Program-made: the position numbers and the translations under genes
Assembly (NCBI GenBank): GCA_034401135.1
Contig: JAWZSP010000008.1
Location: 3,100,001 to 3,164,000 of the forward strand
Origin: Volutella citrinella
Lineage: Eukaryota; Ascomycota; Sordariomycetes; Hypocreales; Nectriaceae
DNA length: 64,000 nucleotides
Reading direction: 5' to 3'
Part shown: piece by piece, positions 23,243 to 34,509 of the stretch
Numbering within the stretch: the first letter of the stretch is position 1
How the letters are laid out: every line of letters starts with the position of its first letter
The notes under the pieces: model-generated
Database searches by the model: none
What the model saw: only the letters and a program-made list of their open reading frames with translations
What the model was told of the DNA's origin: nothing

Positions 23243-23630
23243 GTGGGAGAAAAATTGGGAATCGAGTACATGAGTAGATATGAACTGTAATTAGTACACC
23301 CGTCACCCAGGCAATTGGGAGATATAATGACCATGATCAAATGGCGTTGAGCTTTATAAATAATTATTGCATTCGAATCAGAGAGATTAAGCATGGTTCT
23401 CATACGAGAAAATTGCCTGGCCTTGCACCTTGTCATCTTACATGTCCAATCAAGTGGTGATGGAGTCAGCTTTGACAATCAGCACCCGGGGTCAATGGTC
23501 AAATTTGTTTTGATGGCGATGAATTGAGTATCCTCTGGCTCTGAATAAAAAAGAGATCTCAAAAAGTGAGAGAGCTAAGCTGCAATGAAATAGAGATCCG
23601 GTGATCACAGCCAGTGTGCACTGGGGGCAT
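23243..23630. other. Convergent intergenic region
   Basis: AT-rich 3' region between convergent genes. No gene seen. Confidence 0.5.
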
Positions 23631-25330
23631 CTAAACCACGTGGGCGTCCTCCCCATGTCCAACAACACCAGCCTTCCTCTGCTTACGCCACTCCTCGGCG
23701 TATCTGACACCAAACCCATGGTCAAAAACGTCACGAATCTCCTCAAGTGTCATACCAGCAGCCTCTGGGTAGCAGAAAATGACAAAGATGTAACCAATCA
23801 GACAGAGGGCTGCGTAGAACCCAAACGTTCCAGAGGGAGAGATGCCTCGCATCATGGTCAAGAAGGTGGAGGAAACGATGATGTTGGGTCCCCAGTTGCA
23901 AATATTGATCAACATGGTTCCCGTAGCTCGAACCTCCATGGGGAGGAACTCGTTTGCCTGCCAAGGAACGCAGCCAAGGCCAGCAGCATACGAGGCCACA
24001 AACAAGATCATGCTCACAAGCACCACAATAGCCGGCCAGCCCACTGTTTCGTCTGTCAACTTGAGTGTATTCTGATCCAACGGAATTCTGGTAAAGACGC
24101 CTGCAGCCACAGTCAGGAAGACGGGCATCCCCCACATGGACCAGAGCAAGAGTCTGCGGCGACCGATTCGATCAATCAAGAAGATTGAGGCAAAGGTGAA
24201 GATCCAGTTGGTAGCCGTCACGATGGTTCCGACAGCAATGGGGTTGTCGAAGCCAACAATCTGGAACAGTGTCGCCGAGTAGTACATGAGGGTGTTGAAG
24301 CCGCAGAGCTGCTGGGTTGCCATGAGACCGCAAGCCACAATCGCCGCTCTCCGGTTGGGTGGGCTGGAAACAATGCTGACGAGCGACTTGCGCATAGACA
24401 TCTCGCCGTTGATGGCCTTGCTCTGAGCGACGCCCGTCTGAATGTGGATAACCATCTGCTGGACCTGCTGCTCTGTCGCTTTCGGGTACATCTTTCGAAT
24501 CACACCGACGCACTCTTCCTGGCGGTTGTGGAAAAGAAGCTGGCGAGGGGACTCTGGGCACCAGAAGAGCAAGACGCCGAGGACAATGGAGGGAATGCCT
24601 CCCAGGCCAACCATGTATCGCCAGCCGTGGGGGACGTGGTAGAAGGCCGCGTCGAAGCCATATGCCAACAGCGAACCAGTTCCGAGGAAAACCATGTCGA
24701 TCGAGATCATGCGGCCTCGATACTTTGCGGGGGAGATTTCGGCAATGTAGAGGGGGATAATCTGCGCACTTCAGCGTTAGCCTACGCCATTTCAAGCAAA
24801 TTGTAGCAAAAAGCGACGTACCATGGATGCTGAACCGACGCCGAGACCGACGAGCAAGCGCCCAACGCTCATCTGCGCGATCGAGTAGGAAGTTGCTTGA
24901 ACAAGAGCCCCGAGTGTGAAGAGAACGGATGCGAACCAGATGGCCGGCTTTCGTCCGAACTTGTCTGCCGTGAAACAGGCGACGATGGCGCCAATAAAAG
25001 CACCAGCGGCGCAAAGAGCGGTGATGAGCTCCTTTTCCGAGGGGGTCAGGAGGCGGCCGTTGAGGTCGGTCCCCAGAACGACCAGGACGCCAGAAATGAC
25101 ACCTACGAGGTGTCAACACTAATTGACTGAATAGTAAGGGGTTCAAATCACTCACCAGTGTCGTAACCGAACAGCATGCCACCGATGGCAGTTGCAATGA
25201 CGCACATGTTGATGAACAGGCCCGGCGAGGAGTCCTCAATGTCCGCGGCGGGAGCCTTGAGGTTGTCATCATGGTCCTCGACATGAGAGGCGTCGGGTTT
25301 GGCAACAATGCCCTCGTCTTTGGTCGCCAT
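23631..25330 (-). CDS. MFS sugar porter, myo-inositol transporter type
   Basis: Exons 25330..25156, 25102..24822 and 24761..23631, GT-AG and in phase, give 528 residues, the usual length for fungal inositol transporters. Twelve helices are expected. Signature motifs include GGMLFGYDTG in helix 1, DKFGRK after helix 2, PLYIAEISPAKYRGR at the helix 4/5 loop, PESPRQL in the central loop, QQLCGFNTLMYYSATLF in helix 7, DRIGRRRLLLW and CYPEAAGMTLEEI at the end. The ISPAKYRGR, QQLCGFNTLMYYS and GWPAIVVL context matches the ITR group rather than hexose transporters. It probably imports myo-inositol or a related polyol across the plasma membrane by proton symport. It diverges from an inositol-dehydrogenase-like gene across 1.07 kb, which supports this role. 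Confidence 0.88.
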
Positions 25331-26399
25331 GATGGTGGGGATTCTCGAGTTGAGTAGGAATACAAGTGTCGTTTTTGCGGGCTGGCGATGCTGGTGAGGA
25401 TCTCGGCCTGATTTCCGGCGGCGTAGCGTTTAGCTTTATACTTTTTTGTTCCTGGTAAACAAAATGAGTGTCTCTGCGTGGTTGGCCTCGGGCGTCAATT
25501 CCGACGGAGCAATCAGAAGACGGGTCCTTGCGTGTTGCGAGGTTTCGGTCAGAGCAAGGACACACCACCAGACGACGCATAGACAGAACTAGTCCAATCG
25601 GATGGATGCCAATTCTGGGCAACTCAGCGCGTTGCCTTCCCCGCTGCCTGTTATGGAGAAACCTGGGGTAGCTGATGTCGGGGCTGCGGATGCGCAAGTT
25701 CCCCCACGGGGATTGTGGGCGCTTGTATGAGAGGTGTTGAGGACAGGGCGCCAGTCTAGGAAGTCTGATCCGACTACGAAGTTTGGTCCGGATTTGCAGC
25801 AAGTCTACCCGTGGCCGATGTGGACCATTCGCACAGACTACGACATGTGTGGAGGAATGGCCCACTAGCCCCGTTCCCCGCACGCCGTTTCTCCTTAGCG
25901 GTCTGTTGAAGGAATAGTTTGGAGAAAAGAAGAAAGTGTTTCCGGGTGGAGGGTTCGTAAGCCATGGCCACGATGCACACCAATGTTTACCAACCAAGCC
26001 AAGACCTAGCCCACCCCGCTGCCCCAGACCTGGCCCTTGCCCCAGCCTGCTCGCCTACTGTGCAGCAAGTCTTTCCGTAGATCTGGCAAGGGTTTCCGTT
26101 GCAGGCGGACCCGTGGTGGGTTGGCTGCCCGTCAATCCGCTCCATCTTGGACCAAATCGACAAGAAGATCCCGCAGTGGAACCCGCGCGAACGCATCGAA
26201 ACTGCACGACGATGGCGGATGACTTGTTTTTTTGTCGCAGAGAAGCAACTTCCCACGAGGCAAGATGTGACAAGTCTGGGAAACATAAAGAGCAGCGCGG
26301 TCTCGCCATCTCTGGCCAGACCGTCTCCTCATCACACTCTCTCATCAACAACACCTCTCTCGCTCCCATAGCTCCAGCACGCCCGTCCTCCCTGCAATA
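25331..26399. promoter_or_regulatory. Shared divergent promoter of transporter and dehydrogenase
   Basis: Inferred from layout. The only space between the two divergent genes is this 1.07-kb stretch, so it should hold both promoters. No operator was identified with confidence. Confidence 0.5.
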
Positions 26400-27523
26400 A
26401 TGGCCCCCAAGAAGCTCCAGATGGCTGCCGCCGGCCTCGGCCGCATGGGCAAGCGTCACGCCATCAACTTCCTCAACAAGACCCCGCGGGCTGAGCTTGT
26501 CGCTGCCTTCACCCCTGACCCAACTGAGATGCAGTGGGCCAAGGCGAACCTCGAGCCGTATGGTGTCACGCTGTACGATGACTACAAGAAGATGATTGAG
26601 CAGCCTGGCCTTGATGGCGTCGTCATTGGCACCGCCACCTCTGTCCACGCCGAGGAGGCCATCCAGGCCATGCAAAAGGGCCTGCACGTCCTGGTCGAGA
26701 AGCCCCTGTCGACCGATATTGAGATTGTAAGCGCTCCCATCCGTGACTCGGTCCTCAACCAAGCTGACAATCCCACCATCAGTGCAAGGAGGTCGTCAAC
26801 GAAGCCAAGAAGCACCCTCACCTTAAGGTCATGTGCGGCTTCTCGCGTCGCTTCGACGACTCGTACCGCGACGCCCACGCCAAGATGGAGCAGGGTCTCA
26901 TCGGCCGACCATCCATCATCCGCAGCCAGACATGCGACAAGCACGACCCTTCGGGCTTCTTCGTCGCCTATGCCGCATGGTCGGGCGGCGTCTTCGTCGA
27001 CATGAGCGTGCACGATATTGACCTCACGCTGTGGTTCTTCGGCGACGACATTGTGCCCAAGAGCGTCTCGGCCCACGGCATCCGCGCCGTGCAGCCCGAC
27101 CTGGCCCAGTACGACGACTACGACAACGCCGTCGGCATCGTCGAGTTCTGGGGCGGCAAGGTCGCCTACTACTACTGCTCGCGCATGATGGCCCACGGCC
27201 AGGAGGACACGACCGAGGTCATTGGCACAGAGGGCAAGTTGACGGTCAACGGCAACCCGCAGTCCAACTTTGTCAACTACTACCATGCCGGCGGCATCAA
27301 CCGCGAGGTGCCTGCCCACTACTACGGCCGCTTCGAGCAGGCCTTTATCAAGGAGGCCAACGAGTTCACGGAGTCGTGCCTCGACGACAAGCCCCTGCCG
27401 CTCAAGCTCAAGAACGCTGTCCGCGCCGTCGAGATTGGAAAGGCCCTGCAGGAGGCCCTCGTCTCGGGCAAGCAGATTCACTTTGATGAGATTGGCCGCC
27501 GCATCGAGCCCGCCAAGTTGTAA
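26400..27523 (+). CDS. Gfo/Idh/MocA oxidoreductase, myo-inositol 2-dehydrogenase-like
   Basis: Exons 26400..26726 and 26783..27523 give 355 residues, the normal length. The N-terminal Rossmann domain has AGLGRMGKRH (residues 11-20). The EKP signature follows at residues 100-102 (LVEKPLSTD), with K101 expected to act in catalysis. In the C-terminal domain FVDMSVHDIDLTLWFFG carries the Asp and His that complete the sugar-site triad in this family. The enzyme should be cytosolic and oxidise a polyol or sugar with NAD(P)+. Inositol 2-dehydrogenase is the best guess because the closest motifs match that group and the divergent neighbour is an inositol-type transporter. A scyllo-inositol or other sugar dehydrogenase remains possible. 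Confidence 0.87.
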
Positions 27524-27663
27524 ATGCATAGAGAGCATGGCGGTTGGAGTATCAGGTTTGTTTAGGCAGTTAAGAATTTGATCTGAAGCAAGGATGGAGA
27601 TGAATATTGGGACCATTATTAAAACGAGTCGCCTTTAAAGGTTAGAATATACTGGCATGCATG

Positions 27664-29911
27664 TCATGACCCCAGTTCCATGTCAACCTCCCATTGCTCC
27701 TTAAGATGTAACCGGACTGGTACTGTGTTCCATCCCGTCTTTTGCTGCATATGGTCCAGGAAGTCGAGCACCATTTCCTGGTCCGCCTTGTCATTAAACA
27801 CGCCACCCCCTGTGATGCAGTTAGCCTTGCATTCGTTTTGTGTGAAAACTGATAGCAACACTCACAAACAGATAGTGAGTGCCGGGCCGTGAATAGCAAG
27901 TTTTCGCCCCTCGCGTTTGAGCCTGCCAATGCGATGATTTGGTATAGATGATGTCTGGCGATTTGCTACTGCAGGTTAGAATGTGGGTGTCAAGACAAGA
28001 AATTCTATGCAGGCGCACCTCGACTTTCTTTCCCCTTCGTATTTGGTCGTACACCGTCGCCGCGCCTAACGGGGCGGCCATGGAAAGCGATATCTTTGCA
28101 ATGTGGTAGTATTGCAACCCGACAGCTGGACCGTGTCAGTTCACCACAGTATTTAGCCGTCTTGCTAGGAAATCGTGACAAACCGTGGAAAGGCGACAGC
28201 ACCCATATTTCAGGAACGAGCCTGCCCTCTGACCGGTTCCGCTGCTGTTCGTGGATCGGGTGGAACGCCGGTGGCCTCGAGTCGAACCACGAGTCGATTT
28301 CGGCAGCGAGTGCTTCAACTCGGTCCGCCGAGCAGGGCTGGTCTGGGCAGAAGGCGCACGCGAGCACCTTTCCCAGCAGAAAGACCATTCTGCTGGCATA
28401 CGCGGCGTCGTCGCACCGACGAAACACATCTGACTGCCGAAATGTGTCGAGCTCCGTCCTTAGAGGTCTTTGTTTGACCATGGAGATGTAAATGTCTTCG
28501 CGCAAACACAGCCATGCCGCTGCCTCGCCCAGGCCTCCGTTGAAATCAAATATTGACATGGAGTTGACAATGCGTGATGTCCCAGTAAGATGCATCTCCC
28601 TGTCATCAGCTGCATCACGGTCAGATGTCTGTACAAGCAGCATCGCAGCCAAGGGACCATACCGTCCATCTCCTCATACTGCCTTAGGATTGCAATTGCT
28701 GCTAGAACCTCTTCCTCCACCTGCCCATCTTGGGCTGACACAGCTTCAATCAACAGCTGTAGGCACTTATCATAGTACTCAAGGGATGATGTGCTAGAGT
28801 CGGGATTATCGCGGTTCATGTGCCGTGATGAGAAGGCACAAACTGCATATCGTAGTACGGGGAATTGCAGCGCTCGACGCGGGACTTCAATCTCAAAGTG
28901 GCGTCTCACATCTGTCACATCGGCCTGTGTCGGTTAGCACGGCTTGTATCGTCATGTGCATCCGTCTCGACCCACCCAAAGTGCCATATTTTCGATAAAG
29001 TTCCTCATCAAGACGGCCTCTTGGGGATTAAAGGGGACTACAGGGGGCGATGAGGATGGGGAAAGCCCTTGCTGTGTAGAATGGCTCATGGATGAACCCT
29101 GCGACACTGGTCGCGCCCCTGGGGTTGCAGGGCTACTAGCCTCAGGAACATTGATGAGATGAGGGGAAGGGATGTTGCCCGGGGTTGGAGGCTGGGCTGG
29201 AGGTGATTCCTGGCTGGGTCGAGGTCTTTTCTGTTAGTCTCCTGTAGGATACAAGCTGCATGGATGACGACTTACGGAGGCTGCATCTCATCATTATGGG
29301 TGCTAATAGAACGGATCAGCATTAAGTATAGCTTTGCACATTCAAGCTTTTCATGCGTTACAGATGTTGGCACTTACTCAAACCTGTCCACCGTGGCGGT
29401 ATCATAGAGCTGCGATAGTTGAGGCGTCTCGTCGCGGTATTCAACTACAATCGGTGAGCTTGCTGAGCCAGACTAGAAAACCAGTCCAACTCACGATCAT
29501 TCTCCGGCTCTATCCATGTCTGGCTCTCGGAAAATGCATAGCCGTCATCGACACCGTCCAGCCCGTTTCGGAAGCGGACCTGGAGGGAGCGCACGCATTC
29601 GATGCCAGCCTTGACGCAGGCCAGACACGAGGGTGAGTTCTTGTCGCCTGGGAGTAATGTCAGTCAAGCGGAGCTGTGTACCGCAGGATGTAGATCTGCA
29701 TACATCGAACATGGCGAACTGTTAGCACGTTAGCTCGTGTTGCTGCCGGGGAGGCCTTGTCACTACTACCTCGACAGGCATTGCTAATGACGGGCAGATG
29801 GACGTCAGCGAGTGAGTCTCATGAACGGATGTCTCCTGGACGGGTCGGTGTCCAGCCTTACCATCCTATCGCGACTCTGCCATTCCTCCTCGGCCTATCT
29901 CTGCCGCTCAT
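27664..29911 (-). CDS. Zn2Cys6 transcription factor (Fungal_trans_2 type), 12 exons with microexons
   Basis: No long frame shows this gene. Exons, minus strand: 29911..29862, 29783..29770, 29718..29704, 29647..29495, 29444..29378, 29302..29276, 29225..28976, 28924..28663, 28609..28184, 28125..28019, 27965..27866 and 27809..27664. Every junction is GT-AG and the phases close to 538 residues. The start MSGRDRPRRNGRVAIG leads into a perfect cluster C17, C20, C27, C34, C37 and C44, assembled from four exons of which two have only 14 and 15 nt. A Pro/Ser linker follows, then a C-terminal regulatory domain (RRHFEIEVPRRALQFPVLRY, YYHIAKISL, LKEQWEVDME) of the ARCA-like group. It ends 140 bases downstream of the convergent inositol-dehydrogenase-like gene, so control of the inositol pair is plausible but not shown. 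The 29226 acceptor was chosen over a nearby AG because it alone keeps the frame. Confidence 0.82.
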
Positions 29912-30796
29912 GGTTGCTCGCAAGCACTGGTTGGAACGAGGGGCAACGTCCGGCTTGACTTTTTGGGGACAAATGGACTTGGGGCAGGCATCACGTGGGG
30001 AAGCTAATGTAATTAGTCGACCATGCCATAGGGGGGGTGGCCCGCTTCTCACCCCGCAGGAGGCGGGGTATGCTTGCTGGGGCAATCGGAAATCGAGAAT
30101 CCCCCAACCCGTCCAACCCGCCTAATGCGGCAGTGCCTAGTGCTCAGCCATCCACCACTGATATACCTGTAGGGATTTTTTGGCGTTGATTACAGGAGCT
30201 ATCAGTCTTGAGACAGAAACGGTCGTCATATTAGATGTGCGGCCGGAAGACCTACGAAGCTGGAACTGCCCAGCCAAGGTACGAAACAACGACTACCCTA
30301 AGCCGCTGTGGCCGCCACGATGAGTGGATTGGTATTCTTATCTTGACACAGGCGCAGTACGATGGCCTGAGAAAAAAATAGAATTTCACCTGCTTATCGG
30401 ATCTAACACGTTGAAGCGCTTGAGTTTGGCTCTGGACTTGGAAACCCCCAGGGTTGGGGTTGCCTTTGGGGCTACGGCACTTTCTGATCTGCCGGAATCG
30501 AAGGGACACTGATCTGTTAGAGATGAGTAGATGATAAGCAATATATGGGGTATCATATAGTCGTGAATCCGTAGCGGGTAGATTGATAAGCTTCAGGGAT
30601 CGTGATTAAGTTATTTATAGGATTACTGTACTTGCTCCTGCGCCCGACCATGCCACTCTATTCCTGTCCCAAGTATCCCGCACATACCGAGTTGCAAAAA
30701 AAAACAAAGGAAATTCTATCCCTCTCTACCGTTTGTTTACATATCTCTTATTCCCACATAATGTAACCAGTCCAATTGCTCGTCCATATCCCCTCC
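29912..30796. other. Intergenic region, no gene recognised
   Basis: About 0.9 kb, holding the promoter of the upstream minus-strand regulator and the 3' region of the RTA1-like gene. Only short frames without similarity occur. Confidence 0.5.
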
Positions 30797-31777
30797 TCAC
30801 ACAAGGCTAGAGTAGCTCGAATCATTGCGCTCCTCAGGCTCGGCCTTCTTGGGCTTCTTGGCGGTGAGCTCAAAGTTTGCCTCGGGCCAGCGGTGCTGGA
30901 AGGCGACACCCGGGTGGAACGCGGTCAGTACGATACAGGCGACCAGGATCATTACGCCTTCGAAGCCGAAGAAGAGGTTCTCGTCTCTCGCGATGGGGCT
31001 GTCGAATCCGCCGTTGAGCTCGGCTACTCGGAACGCCGTGCGGATCAAAATGCAGAGCGTGGCAACGGCCTGGGCTGTTGGAGGATGAGTTAGTAACTTG
31101 GCATCATCTGGGACGCTGCAGGCTGGGACTTGAATGAGCTCACCAATAAGGAACACCTTGAACTTGTTGGAAGACTGGAGAGAGCCAAACTGCGGGTTCC
31201 AAGTCTTCTGGTTGGTGTAGACGGAGTAGGCAAACTGGCACGATACCAGGACGTAGATGCAAATGGCGCCCAGGTGGACGCCGAGACCAGCCTTGAGGAT
31301 GGCCAGGGCAATGTCTAGCATTTCAGGATCGGCTCCGGTGGTGAGGGCGCCACCGCCGGACTGGAGAAGTAGCGCGAACAAGTCGGAGAGCATGAAGAAG
31401 ATGGTGATGGTGCGCGGTCGCAGATACGAAAGGTGCTGGCCGTAGACGGAGATGATGCGAGCGAGGGTGAGGTAGATGGCGGCGCTGACGAATGCTGGTC
31501 CAATTGCGATGCACACGATTTGCCTAGAGTCGTCAGCACTTCGAATGCGCTTATTCCAGGTGGTTGCTTACATGACTTGGTTACCGTCGTTTGCCGGGTT
31601 GTCATGCAACAAGACCCGACCCGTGTAGCCCAGGACCTCCAAGATGAGGCCGCACAGGGCGCCAAAGGAGAAGCCCCAAGTCCGGTACTTGATACCGAAG
31701 AAGACCTGGGGTAGAATGAGGATGGCGAACGCGGCGGCGAAGAAGGCATTGCCCTCGAGCTGGAATGTGACGACCAT
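30797..31777 (-). CDS. RTA1-like seven-helix membrane protein
   Basis: Exons 31777..31572, 31523..31144 and 31074..30797 (introns of 48 and 69 nt, GT-AG, in phase) give 287 residues. Hydrophobic segments are AFFAAAFAILILPQVFFGI, FGALCGLILEVLGYTGRVL, IGPAFVSAAIYLTLARII, IFFMLSDLFALLLQSGG, LGVHLGAICIYVLVSCQF, and one each around FLIAQAVATLCILIRTAF and VMILVACIVLTAF. EVLGYTGR, FVSAAIYLTL, FMLSDLFALLLQS and FRVAELNGG are hallmark motifs of the RTA1/RSB1 lipid-translocating exporter family. Yeast relatives confer resistance to 7-aminocholesterol (Rta1) or export sphingoid bases (Rsb1). The role here is likely in lipid traffic at the plasma membrane. The C-terminal tail is Lys-rich and cytosolic. 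Confidence 0.9.
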
Positions 31778-32782
31778 GGCGGATGGCGATTATGGTGACT
31801 GATGACGATTGATGCGGATTGTCGTGGTTGGATTGTTGGTATACACGAGCGATGGCGAAGCTGGTTGATTTGATCTGGACAAGACAGCAGTAAAGAGCAG
31901 CAGCAGAAGATATTTATGTCGAATTCCCCTTTAAACACCAAGAAGTGGAAGCGCGGTCGACTCCTATGCGCGTGCCACTCCGCCTCAAAAAGCCATCCCG
32001 TGTTAGGCGAACCGGCCAATGAGAGGCACGAGATGTGGCAGTCGCACTCTTTTGGGCAGATTCTCGCATTCCGTTGTGATTCGACGGCTCACGCAATCCG
32101 CGCGCCCCGCAACCGCGCTGGCTGACTGAGAGATGCGGGCAGGGAGGAAGAGTGAGACGGGACACGAAGGGCCTGCCAAGCCTGCAGCCCGTAGCGCGCC
32201 GTGCATGGAGCCGAACTGCCACTATGACGCTCAACGGCTCAGGGCTGTGTGAGTGCTCTCGTTTGGCGGGAGCAGCTGATTGGTTGTCTTGTCGAGCAGA
32301 CCAATCAAGGGGTCGAGAGGGAGCAATGTGGGTTACGAGCTTATGATGCTGATGGTGCGGCATCCCTGTCGCGCCGGGGCATATCGACAGATTCGCGGCC
32401 AGGGTTGGTCCCTAGCGAGGCCGTATTTTTGGAGTTTCAAGAGCAGATTCGTCCAACAAAGTGTATGCGGTAAGGCGGTGCATCCACTTTTGCCCGTCGT
32501 GACAACAAGCGTCTTCAGCCTTGACACGAACAGCCACATTGCCCTTTCATCATCAGATGCCAATCCGACGAACACGACGGACCCGACGAACCCGCCGCCT
32601 CTGCAGATTTCCGAATTGCACAGTACATATTCGGCTGCCACCAGCCAACAGTCAGCAGACAAGGTACACGAGCGGGGGCTCTCCCTCGGTCCATCCATCC
32701 ATCCATCCATCCTCGTGCTCCGTCTGTTCCACCCCCATCAGAGGCTGAGCCAGCCCTACGAGTGCCGTCCCAGCCAAGCCGC
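31778..32782. other. Divergent intergenic region with microsatellite
   Basis: About 1 kb holding promoters of the RTA1-like gene and the following regulator. A CCAT microsatellite lies near its end. The frame of the regulator is open upstream to 32762, but only from a GTG. Confidence 0.5.
32691..32712. repeat. (CCAT)n microsatellite
   Basis: About five and a half perfect copies of CCAT, 70 bases upstream of the regulator's ATG, in the likely 5' leader or promoter. Confidence 0.9.
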
Positions 32783-34387
32783 ATGCCGGACCCCTCGCCT
32801 CCGGTCCGCAAAAGGGCCAAGCACACGCGCTCCAACCTTGGCTGCGGCGTGTGCCGGATCCGACGCGTGCGCTGCGACCGCTCCGAGCCGTCCTGCAATC
32901 GCTGCTCGTCCACCGGCCGCGTGTGCGATGGATATCCCTTCCGTCCTGCCAACTCCCAGTCCCTCGTCCATCATCCTGCCAAGATCCGGATCCAGCTGGC
33001 GCCCAGGCCGCAGTGGCCGCTTGATGGTAATTACCCCAGGGGCCTGACCAATGACGAGGCCCGGTCATTTGTCTACTACCGCGAGGTGACAGCCTCTGAC
33101 CTGTCTGGTGACTTTGGGGGAGACTTTTGGACCTCGTTCGTTATCCAGGTCGGCCATCGAGAGCCTTGTATCCGGCACATGATCATTGCCCTCTCGTCGC
33201 TCTATGGGAGTCTGGCTCACAGCGGCTTCTCTGGTACCATTGCCTATCCTTCGAATGCTGCTCAGCTCGGCAGCCAGGCTGTGTCTCAGTATGCCAGGGC
33301 CCTGCAGCTGCTTAACCAGCACATTGCATCTAATCACGGCGCGGCACTGCCAATGACAATCCTCTGCTCGACCCTCTGCGTCGTCTTCGAGTGGCTCCGA
33401 GCAAACCACGACGGCGCGCTTATGCATCTGCGGAGTAGTCTCAGATTGCTGCATGAATGGTATGACGGCCTCTCCAGTGGCAACAAGGCAGCCAACACCA
33501 CCTCCTACTCGTCTCCCAGCGGGCACCTGATACGCTCCACCATCTTCCCGGCTCTGAAGCGTGCCATGATGGAGGCTCGATCCATTGGCGACTGCCAGGA
33601 CATGCTGCTGCCCCCGATCGACCCGGAACAGGTCGACAGGGATACCTTCTCCAGCATGGACCAAGCGAGAGAGAGTCTCTTTTCTATCCTCGGCGACGTC
33701 TACGGCTTCCACGCGGAGGCGCGCCCAGGGATCGAGTTGGCCTCCATCAATCGCAAGGACAAGCGCGGCGCCACCAACGTGCCGAGGACACCAGAGGCCC
33801 GATGGAAGCTCTGGTCGGCGCGGCTGGACCGGTTCCTCGCTGAGCACACGACGGAAAGGACTCTGCCGGCCGCGTTCACTCTTCGCATCTGGCAGCAAAC
33901 CACCAAGATCATGGTGAACCTCAAAGACACGCCCAGGGAAACAAACTTCGACCGGTACACCGACACATTCTCCGAAATCGTGAACCTGTCAACCAAACTG
34001 TACGCAATAAGGCGCACTGGCCTGTCGGCGGCCATGTCCATTGTCTCCGTCTTGTTCTACGTCGCAGTCAAGTGCCGGCATCCCGTCATACGGAGGCGCG
34101 CAGTGGCGCTGCTCACCACGACGCCTCGTCGCGAAGGCATCTGGCACAGCGAGGGCGCTGCGGAAGTAGCCATGCAGATGATTGCCATGGAAGAGGGCTT
34201 GGCCGGATGCGAGGTCCGCTCTGAGCGGGACATTTGCGAGGAGGCGCGGCTCAAGGATGCGCGGGTGAATCTGGGCGACGAGAACACCACGTGGAAAATC
34301 AGCGAAATTGAGGGAAGGGACGGAAGGGACTGTATCTGGGAGGAGGAGACGAGCGTGACGCCGGAAAGGACTCTGGGCTTGGATTAA
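32783..34387 (+). CDS. Zn2Cys6 transcription factor, intronless
   Basis: Single exon of 534 residues from ATG 32783 (MPDPSPPVRKRAKHT). An upstream GTG was not used because fungal genes start at ATG. The zinc cluster is complete: C21, C24, C31, C38, C41 and C48, with RIRRVR between C24 and C31 and a basic stretch in front. The middle region has YYREVTASDLSGDFG, followed by HREPCIRHMIIALSSLYG, a motif common in the regulatory domain of fungal-specific factors of the PF11951-like group. The C-terminus has predicted helices and an acidic end (DGRDCIWEEE). The regulator should be nuclear. It is convergent with the neighbouring sugar transporter, only 122 bases apart, and divergent from the RTA1-like gene. 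Its targets are unknown. Confidence 0.87.
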   Translation: MPDPSPPVRKRAKHTRSNLGCGVCRIRRVRCDRSEPSCNRCSSTGRVCDGYPFRPANSQSLVHHPAKIRIQLAPRPQWPLDGNYPRGLTNDEARSFVYYREVTASDLSGDFGGDFWTSFVIQVGHREPCIRHMIIALSSLYGSLAHSGFSGTIAYPSNAAQLGSQAVSQYARALQLLNQHIASNHGAALPMTILCSTLCVVFEWLRANHDGALMHLRSSLRLLHEWYDGLSSGNKAANTTSYSSPSGHLIRSTIFPALKRAMMEARSIGDCQDMLLPPIDPEQVDRDTFSSMDQARESLFSILGDVYGFHAEARPGIELASINRKDKRGATNVPRTPEARWKLWSARLDRFLAEHTTERTLPAAFTLRIWQQTTKIMVNLKDTPRETNFDRYTDTFSEIVNLSTKLYAIRRTGLSAAMSIVSVLFYVAVKCRHPVIRRRAVALLTTTPRREGIWHSEGAAEVAMQMIAMEEGLAGCEVRSERDICEEARLKDARVNLGDENTTWKISEIEGRDGRDCIWEEETSVTPERTLGLD

Positions 34388-34509
34388 TAAAATGCGTAGG
34401 AGCATACTACACTAAAAAGCCACATGATAGATTTCCGTCCTGGATATCAAGACACTGCTGTCCTTGGATCCGATCCACACCTTGATTTTGACTGGCAATA
34501 CTCTCCATT

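Noticed and set aside
25400..26286. Minus- and plus-strand ORFs in the divergent inositol promoter
   Set aside because: No domains and no splice consistency. The region is more simply a shared promoter.
32762..32782. Upstream GTG extension of the Zn2Cys6 gene
   Set aside because: Fungal nuclear genes start at ATG. ATG 32783 lies just before the basic region and zinc cluster.
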